Made by a program: the position numbers and the translations under genes. This document shows, in pieces, positions 1 to 11,151 of a DNA stretch of 64,000 nt. This DNA is from Paramecium pentaurelia (lineage: Eukaryota; Ciliophora; Oligohymenophorea; Peniculida; Parameciidae): assembly GCA_905183005.1 (NCBI GenBank), contig CAJJDO010000105.1, forward strand, positions 237,686 to 301,685. Reading direction: 5' to 3'. Below the pieces are notes generated by a model. That model saw only the letters and a program-made list of their open reading frames with translations, was not told the DNA's origin and did not search any database. Numbering within the stretch: the first letter of the stretch is position 1; each line of letters opens with the position of its first letter.

Positions 1-1784
1 TGAATAAGTAAATGCATTAATAAATCTATATATAATTATTATTGATCTTTCTTTAAAAGTTCTTCTTTAAATAAATCTGTATCTAAAAATGATATCATAA
101 CTCTTTCATTAAAAATATATTTTTAATAAGCTATTTTTGGAAATTTTTTAGATACTTCTTCTATAATGAAATCATTACTAACTCCTGATTATTCTGATAC
201 AGAATATAAACAGAAATCAAATATCTTTAAAACATCATCCTTATAATTATTATGTGCTTTCATTATAGTCTTAAATTTAAAACTAGAGTCATAACCACCA
301 TCTAATTAAGAAGCAAGGTATCTTGATACTTTATATATGTATATCCTGTCTTTTTCTTATTTTTATTTATCACTAAGTTTAAGTTCAGAAAATTAGTTTT
401 TTGTACTCTTTTTAAATCCTTCTAAAATAACAGAAGGTCTTTTATTCTAATCTAATTCTTTTTCATTATCAGATTTATTAAATAATATTTTAAATCCCTA
501 AATTATAGGAATAACTAATATTTCTCTAATTTTTGGAGTTATTTAATGTTTTTATTAAACATAAAACATCCAATCTTCATCAAAAACTAAACTATCAGCC
601 ATTAATTATATGAATCCTTTATATATAGGATCCATAGGTTTTAAATCAGATGCATAAATAGAATCTGCAGCATCTCTCATAATATTCAACCAATAAAAAT
701 CTGAATATAATTATTTAAATGCAGCAATATAAGCTTCTCCTGCATTTTTTTTTTCTTCTTCTCCATCTTCTTCATTTTCAGATTCTTATAATTAATCTTC
801 TAATTCTTATTATTCTTATTCAGCCTCAGGATTTTTATCTTCAACTTTACATTTTGGATCATAAAGAAATGTAAGTACAATATCTACAAAATTTTCTAAA
901 TATGGTGGATGATATTTCCTTCTCATCATAATAACAGCATATTCCATTTCAATAATCTATTTAGCAGCTCTTTTCTTTTTAGTTCCTTATTAAGGTTCAT
1001 CTTAATGTTTCATAATAACTTTAGCTCTTGTTTACCAACATTTCCATTCTGCCAAATCATTGTACAAATTTCTTCTTTTAAAATATGGTGCTGAATGAGT
1101 TATCCAATATTTTTCTTCTTCTGCCAAAGCATTATGTACATAATATTCAGCATAATATTATATATCTATATGATTGTGCATATGTTCCAATACCTCAAGT
1201 TCATTTGTTTCTGAAACTTATAAAGTAAATTAAGATTTGTTTTATCCATTTCGATACAACCCTTTCTTAGTATTCTAATAAGAATTAGGAAAAAATATGT
1301 TATATCCATTTAACATATGCATATTATATTTATACATTTCTTAATTCTCCATCAATTCTACTTATGGTTTCTTTAGCATTGTCACTTAATAATTATAATC
1401 TCTAAACTTTCCTTTATAAGTAGGCAATTCACGCACCTCTAAAAACTTATGCATATAATCTGTTTTCCAACCTTACTAAATAAACTTGATCAAATCTCTT
1501 CTTTCCAAACTATGAATATTCATTTTTAATGGAACATTTTTTGGTCTTTTTGCATTGAAATGAATCTATAATAAATATATATCCTATGATGACACAATCA
1601 AACGATCAATACATTAAAAACTTACTTTTGCTTCCAATATATCAAATCCTTCTTTCAAAAAGAATATTGAAGTATTACCCAATATTATAAAATATCGATT
1701 CTCATTATGTTGAATCAAAGTCATATATTCTACACCCATTTCAAATAGAGAAGATAAAGCTGTCTTAGTTGTCACACTAATCAT
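1..1784 (-). CDS. Unknown conserved-looking protein, C-terminus off the window edge
   Basis: With TAA/TAG read as Gln, the frame is open without introns from the ATG at 1784 to base 1, about 594 residues, with no TGA; the C-terminus lies outside the window. The protein begins MISVTTKTALSSLFEMG. It is soluble-looking, with no signal peptide or membrane segment seen. There is an acidic low-complexity stretch (Glu/Gln/Asp-rich, complement of about 750-830) and an aromatic-rich middle. I do not recognise a family. It is divergent from the MUL1-like gene, with 73 bp of TA-rich DNA between the starts. Its first 48 codons are repeated at 2809-2951 because of the duplication described separately. Confidence 0.75.
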
Positions 1785-1857
1785 TTATATGAATATTATT
1801 TATTTATTTTATATAATATTATCTTTACAACATTATATATATATATATAATTATATT

Positions 1858-2807
1858 ATGGATAGTCCAGTCACAATATTTTCATTTATAGGAAGTAGTG
1901 CCACTGGTTTTGCCCTATATTAACTTATACCCTTGCTTTATCAATTAAAGAAGAAATACATTGAATTCTAATAAATCAATGAATTTACACCTACATCTCT
2001 AATGAATTACTTCAATCAAACCTAACAAACTACAGTTGAAGCATTTATTGCAGGAGAATTGATTTCTGATAGTCCAATAATTTCAAAGGTTCCACTCATT
2101 TTAAGTGAAAAGAAAATCTATTACATATATGAAAATGGCATGTATGAACATGTTTTTATTTCATAGAAAAAAATTAATCAAAACTCTCCAACATGGTGCA
2201 TCTTAATTAAGTGTTGCTGATTATTATAATAAAATTGAAATATGGAAAAGTTCAACTCTTAATTATCAATATTCCATGAGTCATATATGGGATAGATTTC
2301 TACCTAAATAATTAAGTATTTTTTAAAGATTAGCTAATTTCATTCTAAAAACAACCAATTTAATCAAAACAAGAAAATTATTCTTCAAAGGTTTTCATAC
2401 TGGACTATTAGAAAGAGAATTTGGTATCATAGCAAAAGAATTCTATGTAATCTATGGTGAAATTATACTTGATAAAAAGCTAAATAAAATGTTTCTATAA
2501 AATCCAAAATACATATTAAAAAGCAAGAAATAATTGTTATAATTAATATAATAACAAATTAAATTCAAGAGAATAACAATAGCAATCCTTGTTACTATAT
2601 TTACTATTTGGACATATATTTTTGGTTGCAGTATAAAAAATTTAATTTTTAAATTTCTTAAAGATAGAGAAAAGAAAAGATTAGATAAATTAAGAGGATA
2701 AAAATACCTAGAAATTAATAATTATGAATGTTAGATCTGTTATGAAAGACCTAGAAACATTATTATTAAACCTTGCAAACATCTAACCATCTGTCATGAA
2801 TGTTTAT
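1858..2807 (+). pseudogene. Truncated first copy of the MUL1-like gene (assembly duplicate)
   Basis: This is identical to the first 950 bases of the complete gene at 3025-4048, including its 25-nt intron, but it runs into the N at 2808 within the RING finger, just after the Cys-His-Glu-Cys segment. It is unlikely to be a real second locus. Confidence 0.85.
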
Positions 2808-2808
2808 N

Positions 2809-2951
2809 TCAAATCCTTCTTTCAAAAAGAATATTGAAGTATTACCCAATATTATAAAATATCGATTCTCATTATGTTGAATCAAAGTCATATATTCTAC
2901 ACCCATTTCAAATAGAGAAGATAAAGCTGTCTTAGTTGTCACACTAATCAT
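2809..2951 (-). pseudogene. 5' fragment copy of the unknown gene at 1-1784 (assembly duplicate)
   Basis: The start ATG at 2951 and 47 further codons repeat the beginning of the gene whose full start is at 1784. The reading then hits the N at 2808 and the sequence beyond it belongs to the MUL1-like gene on the other strand. It is explained by the duplicated contig end, not by a separate gene. Confidence 0.85.
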
Positions 2952-3024
2952 TTATATGAATATTATTTATTTATTTTATATAATATTATCTTTACAACAT
3001 TATATATATATATATAATTATATT

Positions 3025-4048
3025 ATGGATAGTCCAGTCACAATATTTTCATTTATAGGAAGTAGTGCCACTGGTTTTGCCCTATATTAACTTATACCCT
3101 TGCTTTATCAATTAAAGAAGAAATACATTGAATTCTAATAAATCAATGAATTTACACCTACATCTCTAATGAATTACTTCAATCAAACCTAACAAACTAC
3201 AGTTGAAGCATTTATTGCAGGAGAATTGATTTCTGATAGTCCAATAATTTCAAAGGTTCCACTCATTTTAAGTGAAAAGAAAATCTATTACATATATGAA
3301 AATGGCATGTATGAACATGTTTTTATTTCATAGAAAAAAATTAATCAAAACTCTCCAACATGGTGCATCTTAATTAAGTGTTGCTGATTATTATAATAAA
3401 ATTGAAATATGGAAAAGTTCAACTCTTAATTATCAATATTCCATGAGTCATATATGGGATAGATTTCTACCTAAATAATTAAGTATTTTTTAAAGATTAG
3501 CTAATTTCATTCTAAAAACAACCAATTTAATCAAAACAAGAAAATTATTCTTCAAAGGTTTTCATACTGGACTATTAGAAAGAGAATTTGGTATCATAGC
3601 AAAAGAATTCTATGTAATCTATGGTGAAATTATACTTGATAAAAAGCTAAATAAAATGTTTCTATAAAATCCAAAATACATATTAAAAAGCAAGAAATAA
3701 TTGTTATAATTAATATAATAACAAATTAAATTCAAGAGAATAACAATAGCAATCCTTGTTACTATATTTACTATTTGGACATATATTTTTGGTTGCAGTA
3801 TAAAAAATTTAATTTTTAAATTTCTTAAAGATAGAGAAAAGAAAAGATTAGATAAATTAAGAGGATAAAAATACCTAGAAATTAATAATTATGAATGTTA
3901 GATCTGTTATGAAAGACCTAGAAACATTATTATTAAACCTTGCAAACATCTAACCATCTGTCATGAATGTTTATAAAGATTTAAGTAATCCAAATGTCCA
4001 ATATGCAAATAATAGATAGAAGATTATATTGAAATCTTTTTTACTTGA
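3025..4048 (+). CDS. MUL1/MULAN-like membrane RING E3 ubiquitin ligase
   Basis: About 332 residues after removing a 25-nt intron (GTATGA...CATAG), which repairs the only frame break. Residues 1-30 form an N-terminal hydrophobic segment. The middle resembles the BAM/GIDE domain of mitochondrial E3 ligases (LLEREFGIIAKEFYVIYGE). A second hydrophobic segment (about residues 225-245) is followed by a C-terminal C3HC4 RING with Cys-x2-Cys, Cys-x-His, Cys-x2-Cys and a final Cys-Pro-Ile-Cys. The order TM-BAM-TM-RING and the size fit MUL1, an outer-mitochondrial-membrane E3 that controls mitochondrial dynamics; location here is inferred from the family. It is convergent with the Ap4A phosphorylase, 28 bp away. 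Plain RING membrane proteins are the alternative. Confidence 0.78.
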
Positions 4049-4076
4049 AATTAATATAAGATAATTGATTATTATA

Positions 4077-5112
4077 TCAACATTCATCTATATCCTAATA
4101 AACATATTCATCAACTTCTGCTAAATTCTCTAGTATTTCAATTATTCTGGCTTACTTTAACTTCTCGCATTCCTACTCATTTTTAGCCAATAAGGACCCT
4201 GTAAAACATACTGCATTAAATGATACTCCATTATAATTAGCTTTTTTTCGAACTACTATCATCATAAACTCTTAAGTCATTATTAAATTATGTTTCAAAT
4301 CCTATATGTTATCTACTTAACATTTATTTAATAATCTTTCATAAGTCTCGTAAATTAAATTCTATTACTATTATTCATCACAATTCTTGCTTTATAATTA
4401 ATCCTGATTAAAAAATAAAATGAAATGTTTAATCTTTTTTAAATACCTTAACCTTATGAATTTATTTTACTCTTTCACACTTCTCTCAAATTACCATTCT
4501 CTTATATGATTTAATATATTTGCACTTTAAAATGCTAATTTAGACACAATTTAAACATGTTTGTGATCTAAAGAAGCCCCTGCTTCACTATGAGAATTAA
4601 AAAATGCAAATCCTTCTACTGCACATAAAATATCATAAGTTAAACTTAAGTATTCTTTGCTGAACTTTTCAGACTAATGAATAAATTATTCTGGCACCAA
4701 TAATGTATGATATGGATTTACAGGATATTTATTTAATAAAAGATTATATTTCTAAAGTTTCATTACTAATTATCCTTCTTCAAAAGGTTCAATTAAAGGA
4801 TTAATCTATATTTATATTCCTACTTACATTTTATTAATAACCCACTGGTTTCTTTGCCAGAGATTTCACTAATTTTATATGAAACTCTATTCCTTATTCA
4901 TTTTTAGAAAAAGTTTATAATATATCAAATGGTTCAACAAACCCTTTATTAGTACTATCATTGTAACATTTTACAATCTATTATTTTATATTCTCTCTAA
5001 ACTCTCCTTTTGTAAACTAAATATACCAAATACTCACTCTACCCCTCTAAATATTCGGTAAATTCCATAACTAAATCCTATAGCAATAACTCCAAATAAC
5101 CCTTTTGAGCAT
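4077..5112 (-). CDS. Diadenosine tetraphosphate (Ap4A) phosphorylase / ATP adenylyltransferase
   Basis: 337 residues after removing one 22-nt intron (GTAAGT...AATATAG); the exon sum is exactly 338 codons. The family's conserved blocks are present: an NPLIEPFE-like block, LLLNKYPVNPYHTLLVPEQ, and the catalytic histidine-triad-type segment NSHSEAGASLDHKHVQIVS with His-x-His-x-Gln. Enzymes of this family (yeast Apa1/Apa2, about 320 aa) cleave Ap4A with phosphate to ADP and ATP. The start at 5112 is the first ATG giving an open frame into the conserved part; the first 25 residues are not recognisably conserved, so a later start is possible. Confidence 0.85.
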
Positions 5113-5252
5113 ATTTATAATTATTTCATAAGTAAATTAATTTAATAAAACTATATAATATTATGTAAATAATGATAGCTATTTTTAGAGAAAATAATTA
5201 TTCTATGGATTGCTATTAAAGTAATATATTTTAATCATTTAGATATATACAT

Positions 5253-5619
5253 TTTATTTATGTTTCATTTATGATTTATATAATTATTTGTTAATTTAAG
5301 ATTATCATCTTCTTTTTTTTTTGATTCTAATCTTCTTTAAGTACTTTTTCTAACAATATTTTCATCTAAATAATATATAATAAAGATACAAATTCTTGAT
5401 TTTGTTATCATTAATTCAATACAAAATCCAAATATAAATGCATTTCTAAAATGTTTAATATACATTTTTCTTGCTTTTTATTAAACAGTTTATAATTTCT
5501 CTGCTGTCACTTCAAAAGTATAAAACTTTCCTAATTTCTCTTAATCTTTTGATTATTTAGACATTTTTTATATATATTATATATTATATATTATATATAA
5601 ATCAATCAATTTTATTAAT
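5253..5619. repeat. Left arm of a long inverted repeat
   Basis: These 367 bp are the reverse complement of 9893-10273. No base difference was seen outside the TA-rich tract near 5570-5600, which is two 7-bp units (14 bp) shorter than in the right arm. The arm contains a whole copy of a small gene on the minus strand. Homology ends abruptly on both sides. Confidence 0.85.
5265..5564 (-). CDS. Small basic protein, left copy of a duplicated pair
   Basis: The ATG at 5564 opens a frame of 91 residues if a 24-nt intron (GTATCTTT...TTTAG) is removed, or 99 without it. It has a charged N-terminus (MSKQSKDQEKLGKFYTFEV), a short hydrophobic segment around FRNAFIFGFCIELM and a very basic C-terminus (RRLESKKKEDD). 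I do not recognise it. An identical gene lies in the other arm at 9962-10261 on the opposite strand, so the two point away from each other. Confidence 0.55.
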
Positions 5620-5875
5620 TATGCTGATTATTTATTTTAAGTTAAATCCTATTTTTGATATTAAATAGTTTGTCAATGACATTTCTATAACTTGATTAAA
5701 AAGAATACTTAGTTGCAGTAGTTAATTAATTAAGTAAACAAATATTTAATGAATATTTAACTTTAAAAATATCATAATATGAGAGTAAGAACTTCAATTT
5801 TATTTGAAGGGTTATTATAATAAATTAATATTTCATAAATCAATAAATAACTATATTATAATTAAATCATTAATC

Positions 5876-6716
5876 ATGTTTGACTAAGAATAATTAACAG
5901 AATTATAAAAGAGAGATAAAGTATTAGTCTCTGCTAGTTTTAGGATAAAAAGTTAAACTTTGAATTACCGTTCTATATTGGGAATTCTTAAGGTGTTTGT
6001 AGAAGAGATATTCTCATTTAGTGGGTCATTTCGGTAATTAAAAAATATAATTTCAGTAATCTTAATATTTTAAGCACAGTATCAAAACCTTAGAATTAGC
6101 AGTGATATACATAGATACTTATTTAAACTTTTTTAATATTGGACCTTAATATTTAGAGCTATTGGGCATATCTGCATATTCATTAGCTTCTAAAGTAATT
6201 AATTTTAGTAGTATGAAAGTTTAATGAAACAGAAGCAATAGGTCAAATTAAGTTGTAGAATAATTTAAGTTAAGAATTATTTGATGATCAAGAATACAAT
6301 GAGATGGAAGTTCAGTTATTAAAATCTTTAGAATTCCAATTGAATTATATTACTCCATCAGATTATTTGATTGCTATGGGCATTTAAATAGATGAAAGCA
6401 TCTCTAGTCTAATTATGTTTGTTTTAATGGGTAAATTATATGTTATATCATTTATTTAGATTTCGAAATTTATAAACATTCTTAGATTGTTCTAGCTTTA
6501 GCTATTTTCAACTTTTCATAAGATCAGTCTAACATGTTTACAGATAGAGTTAAATCTGTGACTAAATTGATAAAAAATAAGATAAATAAAGCATAAGATC
6601 AATTTAACTTGGATAAAACTGAAAATGATGAAACAGGTGTGCTTGAATCAAATTTATGCACTAAAAAAAAAATATACAAAAGAAGAGAGTCAAAAAAGTT
6701 AAAACAATTAGCATGA
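5876..6716 (+). CDS. Short cyclin (cyclin-box protein)
   Basis: 246 residues after removing four introns of 23, 23, 25 and 29 nt; the sum is exactly 247 codons. The cyclin-box core is readable: a first helix region (RSILGILKVF), then LELAVIYIDTYLNFF, then LLGISAYSLASKVINF, followed by a Glu-rich step (EMEVQLLKSLEFQLNYITPSDYL) typical of the second helices of the box, and a basic tail. Cyclins activate cyclin-dependent kinases; the subtype cannot be told by eye. It sits alone inside the inverted-repeat block, about 310 bp from the left small gene and 650 bp from the next gene. Confidence 0.8.
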
Positions 6717-7364
6717 ATGGCTTATCTTGATTGGTTTCAATGAATTTGATCTAAGGGGAGATCATATTAAAAGTTATTATTTCATTTCATTTCTTTTTTA
6801 TTTTCCTTTTAAAGGATCAAGAATACAAAATAGAATATCTTCATTAGAACTCAAATACATTATTTAAATTAAGAATTCACCTGTAAAAAATTAAAATAAT
6901 ACTTTAAATTTAGTAAACTTTTTTAATTGAAGCAACAAAAAATTCTAATCTAAAATCTAATAGAAATTTTTTAAATAATTTATTTGGTATAGTTCTTGTA
7001 TATTATATACAATTAAATCCTCTTTTCTTTATTATCAAATATAAATTTTATCTATCAATTTATTTTTTTCAACTAATAAATTTAAATTGTAAAAAATTTA
7101 ATGAGATCATTTAGTTTCCTTATAATATTAATAATATGATCTTATATATAATATTACTATTGATTTTTCTATCGTATTCTATTTTTGGACTTTAGTTGAC
7201 CAACAATTTATTATTAATTAATTTTTTTATTAAAATTATATTATAATTCTTATGATTGAAACATGAAGTAAAAGTTCTATTTGAATTAACTAAGCAATTT
7301 CGTTAGAAAAAATATATTGTGAAATTTATATTTAAAAAAGAATAGAGAACAATAAAAATATGAA
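6717..7364. other. Intergenic, no gene seen
   Basis: 648 bp between the cyclin stop and the 3' end of the truncated HTH gene copy, converging from both sides. It is dense in TGA on both strands in all frames and contains long A/T runs. Its right part (from 6950) belongs to the duplicated segment. No tRNA-like or structured RNA was recognised. Confidence 0.6.
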
Positions 7365-9162
7365 TCAAACAAAGAATGGAACTAATGGACTTTATGTTTT
7401 CATCAATATTTATTACATCTAAATATTTTATTTTTATACCATATTCTACAATTACTAATACTATTAACATAGACTCTGATACTTTTAAGTTAAAACAACA
7501 TTCTCTTGAAATATATTTGACACTTAACCTTAATATATTAAATTCTAAAATAACTCTTTAAATTTACCTGATTTGTTAGTTATTGGATAATAAGAAGTTA
7601 TTATTTGTTTTTGTCTTCTAAGACTGAAATAGGTTGTTATATCATTTATTAAGCAATTTTATCTATCTAATTCTTTTATTCATTTTCTTCTTCAAGACCT
7701 AGATTAGGATAAATATATTATATTACTTTAGTCTTTGGTTACTACTTAGTGTCTTTTAAACATTTAACTTTGTCTTTTTTTGTTCTTTCGAATGACTTTT
7801 TTACAAGATCTTCCTTCCTTCTTGAAAATCTACATGATGGCCTTGGCAGTTGAGAAGTTGATACCAAGTAATTATGCTGCACTTTTTATTGTGCATCCAG
7901 TTGATGTGACTTATTTGATCAAACCCTCTCTCTAATCGTTAGTTATTTTTGCATACTTGAGTCCATGTTTACCTGATTTAAAACTTAAATATTATTTTAC
8001 CTCTTCTTCTTTTTGTCATCTCTTGTTCATTTGATGATTAAATCAATAATTTCTTNCTAAAATCTAATAGAAATTTTTTAAATAATTTATTTGGTATAGT
8101 TCTTGTATATTATATACAATTAAATCCTCTTTTCTTTATTATCAAATATAAATTTTATCTATCAATTTATTTTTTTCAACTAATAAATTTAAATTGTAAA
8201 AAATTTAATGAGATCATTTAGTTTCCTTATAATATTAATAATATGATCTTATATATAATATTACTATTGATTTTTCTATCGTATTCTATTTTTGGACTTT
8301 AGTTGACCAACAATTTATTATTAATTAATTTTTTTATTAAAATTATATTATAATTCTTATGATTGAAACATGAAGTAAAAGTTCTATTTGAATTAACTAA
8401 GCAATTTCGTTAGAAAAAATATATTGTGAAATTTATATTTAAAAAAGAATAGAGAACAATAAAAATATGAATCAAACAAAGAATGGAACTAATGGACTTT
8501 ATGTTTTCATCAATATTTATTACATCTAAATATTTTATTTTTATACCATATTCTACAATTACTAATACTATTAACATAGACTCTGATACTTTTAAGTTAA
8601 AACAACATTCTCTTGAAATATATTTGACACTTAACCTTAATATATTAAATTCTAAAATAACTCTTTAAATTTACCTGATTTGTTAGTTATTGGATAATAA
8701 GAAGTTATTATTTGTTTTTGTCTTCTAAGACTGAAATAGGTTGTTATATCATTTATTAAGCAATTTTATCTATCTAATTCTTTTATTCATTTTCTTCTTC
8801 AAGACCTAGATTAGGATAAATATATTATATTACTTTAGTCTTTGGTTACTACTTAGTGTCTTTTAAACATTTAACTTTGTCTTTTTTTGTTCTTTCGAAT
8901 GACTTTTTTACAAGATCTTCCTTCCTTCTTGAAAATCTACATGATGGCCTTGGCAGTTGAGAAGTTGATACCAAGTAATTATGCTGCACTTTTTATTGTG
9001 CATCCAGTTGATGTGACTTATTTGATCAAACCCTCTCTCTAATCGTTAGTTATTTTTGCATACTTGAGTCCATGTTTACCTGATTTAAAACTTAAATATT
9101 ATTTTACCTCTTCTTCTTTTTGTCATCTCTTGTTCATTTGATGATTAAATCAATAATTTCTT
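6950..9162. repeat. Exact direct duplication of 1,106 bp around a single N (probable assembly artefact)
   Basis: Bases 6950-8055 and 8057-9162 match at a constant offset of 1,107, with one N at 8056. The copy spans the intergenic DNA and most of the HTH/coiled-coil gene, so the first copy lacks the gene's 5' end and the second is complete. Structure and size are the same as in the duplication at 1642-3974, which points to the same assembly cause. Confidence 0.9.
7365..8055 (-). pseudogene. 5'-truncated copy of the HTH/coiled-coil gene (assembly duplicate)
   Basis: Identical to 8472-9162 of the complete gene. The stop, coiled coil, introns and HTH domain are present, but the reading runs into the N at 8056 before the N-terminal exon is complete. 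It is probably not a separate gene. Confidence 0.85.
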
Positions 9163-9315
9163 ACATTCCTACTCTTGCTCTGCTAAACTGAAAGAGGAGT
9201 CTGAGTCATTATTACTATGTGAGCCTTGTCTGGAGCAAATTTCTTAATCATCCACATAAGAGGAATGGTGTGAATTAAGTATTTGACACTACTAGATTTA
9301 TCCTTTTGGATCCAT
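8472..9315 (-). CDS. Helix-turn-helix DNA-binding protein with C-terminal coiled coil
   Basis: 254 residues after three introns (28, 28 and 23 nt); the exon sum is exactly 255 codons. Residues 1-60 are Ser/Gln/Asp-rich. Residues about 71-125 form a homeodomain-like HTH of the Tc1/mariner-paired type: KITNDQREGLIKQV, then IKSAAQLLGINFSTAKAIM with the turn glycine, then a basic IFKKEGR. A Gln-rich coiled coil follows (QQYQQLQNMVQKQNIQMQQ) to the TGA. No DDE catalytic core is present and the protein is far too short for a transposase. A DNA-binding regulator, perhaps derived from a transposase N-terminus, is inferred. It is the only complete gene between the cyclin and the right inverted-repeat arm. 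Confidence 0.75.
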
Positions 9316-9961
9316 ATTTTACAAACAAATCAATTTTAAATTAAATCAAACTAAATTATGAGATATATTAAGTGATGAATTAAATTGAGACGACGTCATT
9401 GTAATAATTATGTCTCTATTAAGAATATATTAATTTTTATTACACAAACAACTGTTTTTATTACATTAACATCATTAAAATGAATATTTCATCATATTAT
9501 TTTGATAATCTATTGTATTCTAAAATTAGTGATAGCCATTGTTATAAAATTCAGTTAGTCAATATTTTTATAAAAATTATTTGAGATTAACAATTACTAT
9601 AATGAAACATAAACGAAACAATATAGATGATTAAATAAGGCACACTTATTTTTTTAAAAGATGCAATTATTAATTATTCATCATAAATCAAATTTTTAGT
9701 CAAATTTTTCTTATTATATATATTTTGGGTGCTTAATTCATTTTTCTAAATTAAATGAATTATATATACAATAGAAGTAATAAATAGTTGGAAATATTAA
9801 AAAATTAAGAAATAATTAAGATTGATTTCATTCATTATTAATAATTTAATGTATGATTATTAATAATTAAATTACAAACATTTTTTAAGAATATTAATAA
9901 AATTGATTGATTTATATATAATATATAATATATAATATATAATATATAATATATATAAAAA
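9316..9961. other. Intergenic, with a TA-rich microsatellite
   Basis: 646 bp between the divergent starts of the HTH gene and the right-hand small gene. No coding frame is supported. Near 9915-9957 is a run of about 7-bp units (TATAATA type) that belongs to the right inverted-repeat arm and is two units longer than its left counterpart. It could hold both promoters; no specific element was recognised. Confidence 0.6.
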
Positions 9962-10273
9962 ATGTCTAAATAATCAAAAGATTAAGAGAAATTAGGAAAG
10001 TTTTATACTTTTGAAGTGACAGCAGAGAAATTATAAACTGTTTAATAAAAAGCAAGAAAAATGTATATTAAACATTTTAGAAATGCATTTATATTTGGAT
10101 TTTGTATTGAATTAATGATAACAAAATCAAGAATTTGTATCTTTATTATATATTATTTAGATGAAAATATTGTTAGAAAAAGTACTTAAAGAAGATTAGA
10201 ATCAAAAAAAAAAGAAGATGATAATCTTAAATTAACAAATAATTATATAAATCATAAATGAAACATAAATAAA
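9893..10273. repeat. Right arm of the long inverted repeat
   Basis: These 381 bp are the reverse complement of 5253-5619 apart from 14 extra bp of TA-rich repeat. With the left arm it bounds a segment of about 4.3 kb (about 3.2 kb if the internal duplication is collapsed). The length difference in the microsatellite argues against a simple misassembled copy. Confidence 0.85.
9962..10261 (+). CDS. Small basic protein, right copy of a duplicated pair
   Basis: Same 300-bp gene as 5265-5564: ATG at 9962, likely 24-nt intron (GTATCTTT...TTTAG), TGA at 10259-10261, 91 residues. The coding copies appear identical, including a 10-base A run. Preservation of the frame in both arms could mean selection or recent duplication. 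Family unknown. Confidence 0.55.
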
Positions 10274-11151
10274 GCTAAAATAAATTAACATTTCTATTAA
10301 ATTGCTTTATCATGATCTTTGATTTAATATCATCATTGATCAATTGTGATTAAGGATTTTTTGAACAATCTTTTAATTCTAAAGGGCATTAAATTAATCC
10401 ATTATTTAATATTAAAAAATCAGAAGTCATATTAACCTAATAAAAAGTGATATTAGATTTTTGATATTTTTTCTAACAATTTTTTTATAGTCTTAAAAAA
10501 TGGAAAAATAATATTAATTTCTAAGTAAAATATACTTTCATTACTTATAAAATATAAAATCCAATATATTAATACTAGACATTCTAGTAAATCAGTTTGA
10601 AATAAATATATATAAACAAACAATTTAATTTATTTCAATCAATATATATCCTCAAAGTTGTCCTTTTTTAAAAGAATACTTTCAAAAAACAGTAAATCCT
10701 TATAGAATATTATAAATTTTTAAATAGTTAACAGAGAATATCAACAAATTTATTATTAGAATTGTTTTTAATAAAGATTTAAATTAATTATTGGTTCTAT
10801 ATTGAATCTAAAACCTTTACTTTAGATTCTTAATACCAGCTATAGGATATTCTTATTAATTAAATTACAAGTATTTTTAGAGTTTTACAATATAATGGAT
10901 TATAATTGTGTAATCTTTTTCAGATATAGAATAATAAACAATCTTTATCAGGAATATTAATTGAGTGAATGAAAAATAAAGAGGTAATTTTTGTATAAAA
11001 AATTGAAAATGCCTTAATTTCCAAGAATTAATGAAAAAGGAATAAAATATTAATATTTGAGTTTTATAAAAAACTGAAATTTGTTCATAAAATGAGAATG
11101 ATAATTTAATGTATTTATAAGTTAAATAAAATCATAAGATTAGCTATTCGT
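10262..11151. other. Gene-poor stretch, no gene seen
   Basis: 890 bp, the longest unassigned stretch in the window. TGA (plus strand) and TCA (stop on the minus strand) are frequent in all frames, and no run of codons with the local gene-like composition was found. It could be ordinary spacer or a decayed gene; I see no repeat, RNA or regulatory motif that I can defend. Confidence 0.5.

Larger units (their letters stand above)
1642..3974. repeat. Exact direct duplication of 1,166 bp around a single N (probable assembly artefact)
   Basis: Bases 1642-2807 and 2809-3974 match at a constant offset of 1,167, with one N at 2808 between them. The copy covers the 5' end of the unknown gene, the intergenic DNA and most of the MUL1-like gene. 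The first copy stops inside the RING finger and the second starts inside the upstream gene. Two contig ends sharing the same sequence but joined through a nominal 1-base gap would give exactly this. It should be collapsed to one copy before gene counting. Confidence 0.9.

Noticed and set aside
2140..2200. Apparent frameshift in the MUL1-like gene
   Set aside because: A 25-nt GTATGA...CATAG intron joins the two frames exactly, in both copies.
7376..8668. Two identical 61-aa frames on the plus strand (7376-7561 and 8483-8668)
   Set aside because: They lie opposite the 3' part of the HTH/coiled-coil gene, use standard stops that are Gln codons here, and are doubled only by the N-linked duplication.
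9910..9960. Possible telomere or origin-like TA repeat
   Set aside because: The units are TATAATA-like, not the G-rich Paramecium telomere repeat, and it is a simple microsatellite inside an inverted-repeat arm. No origin can be inferred.
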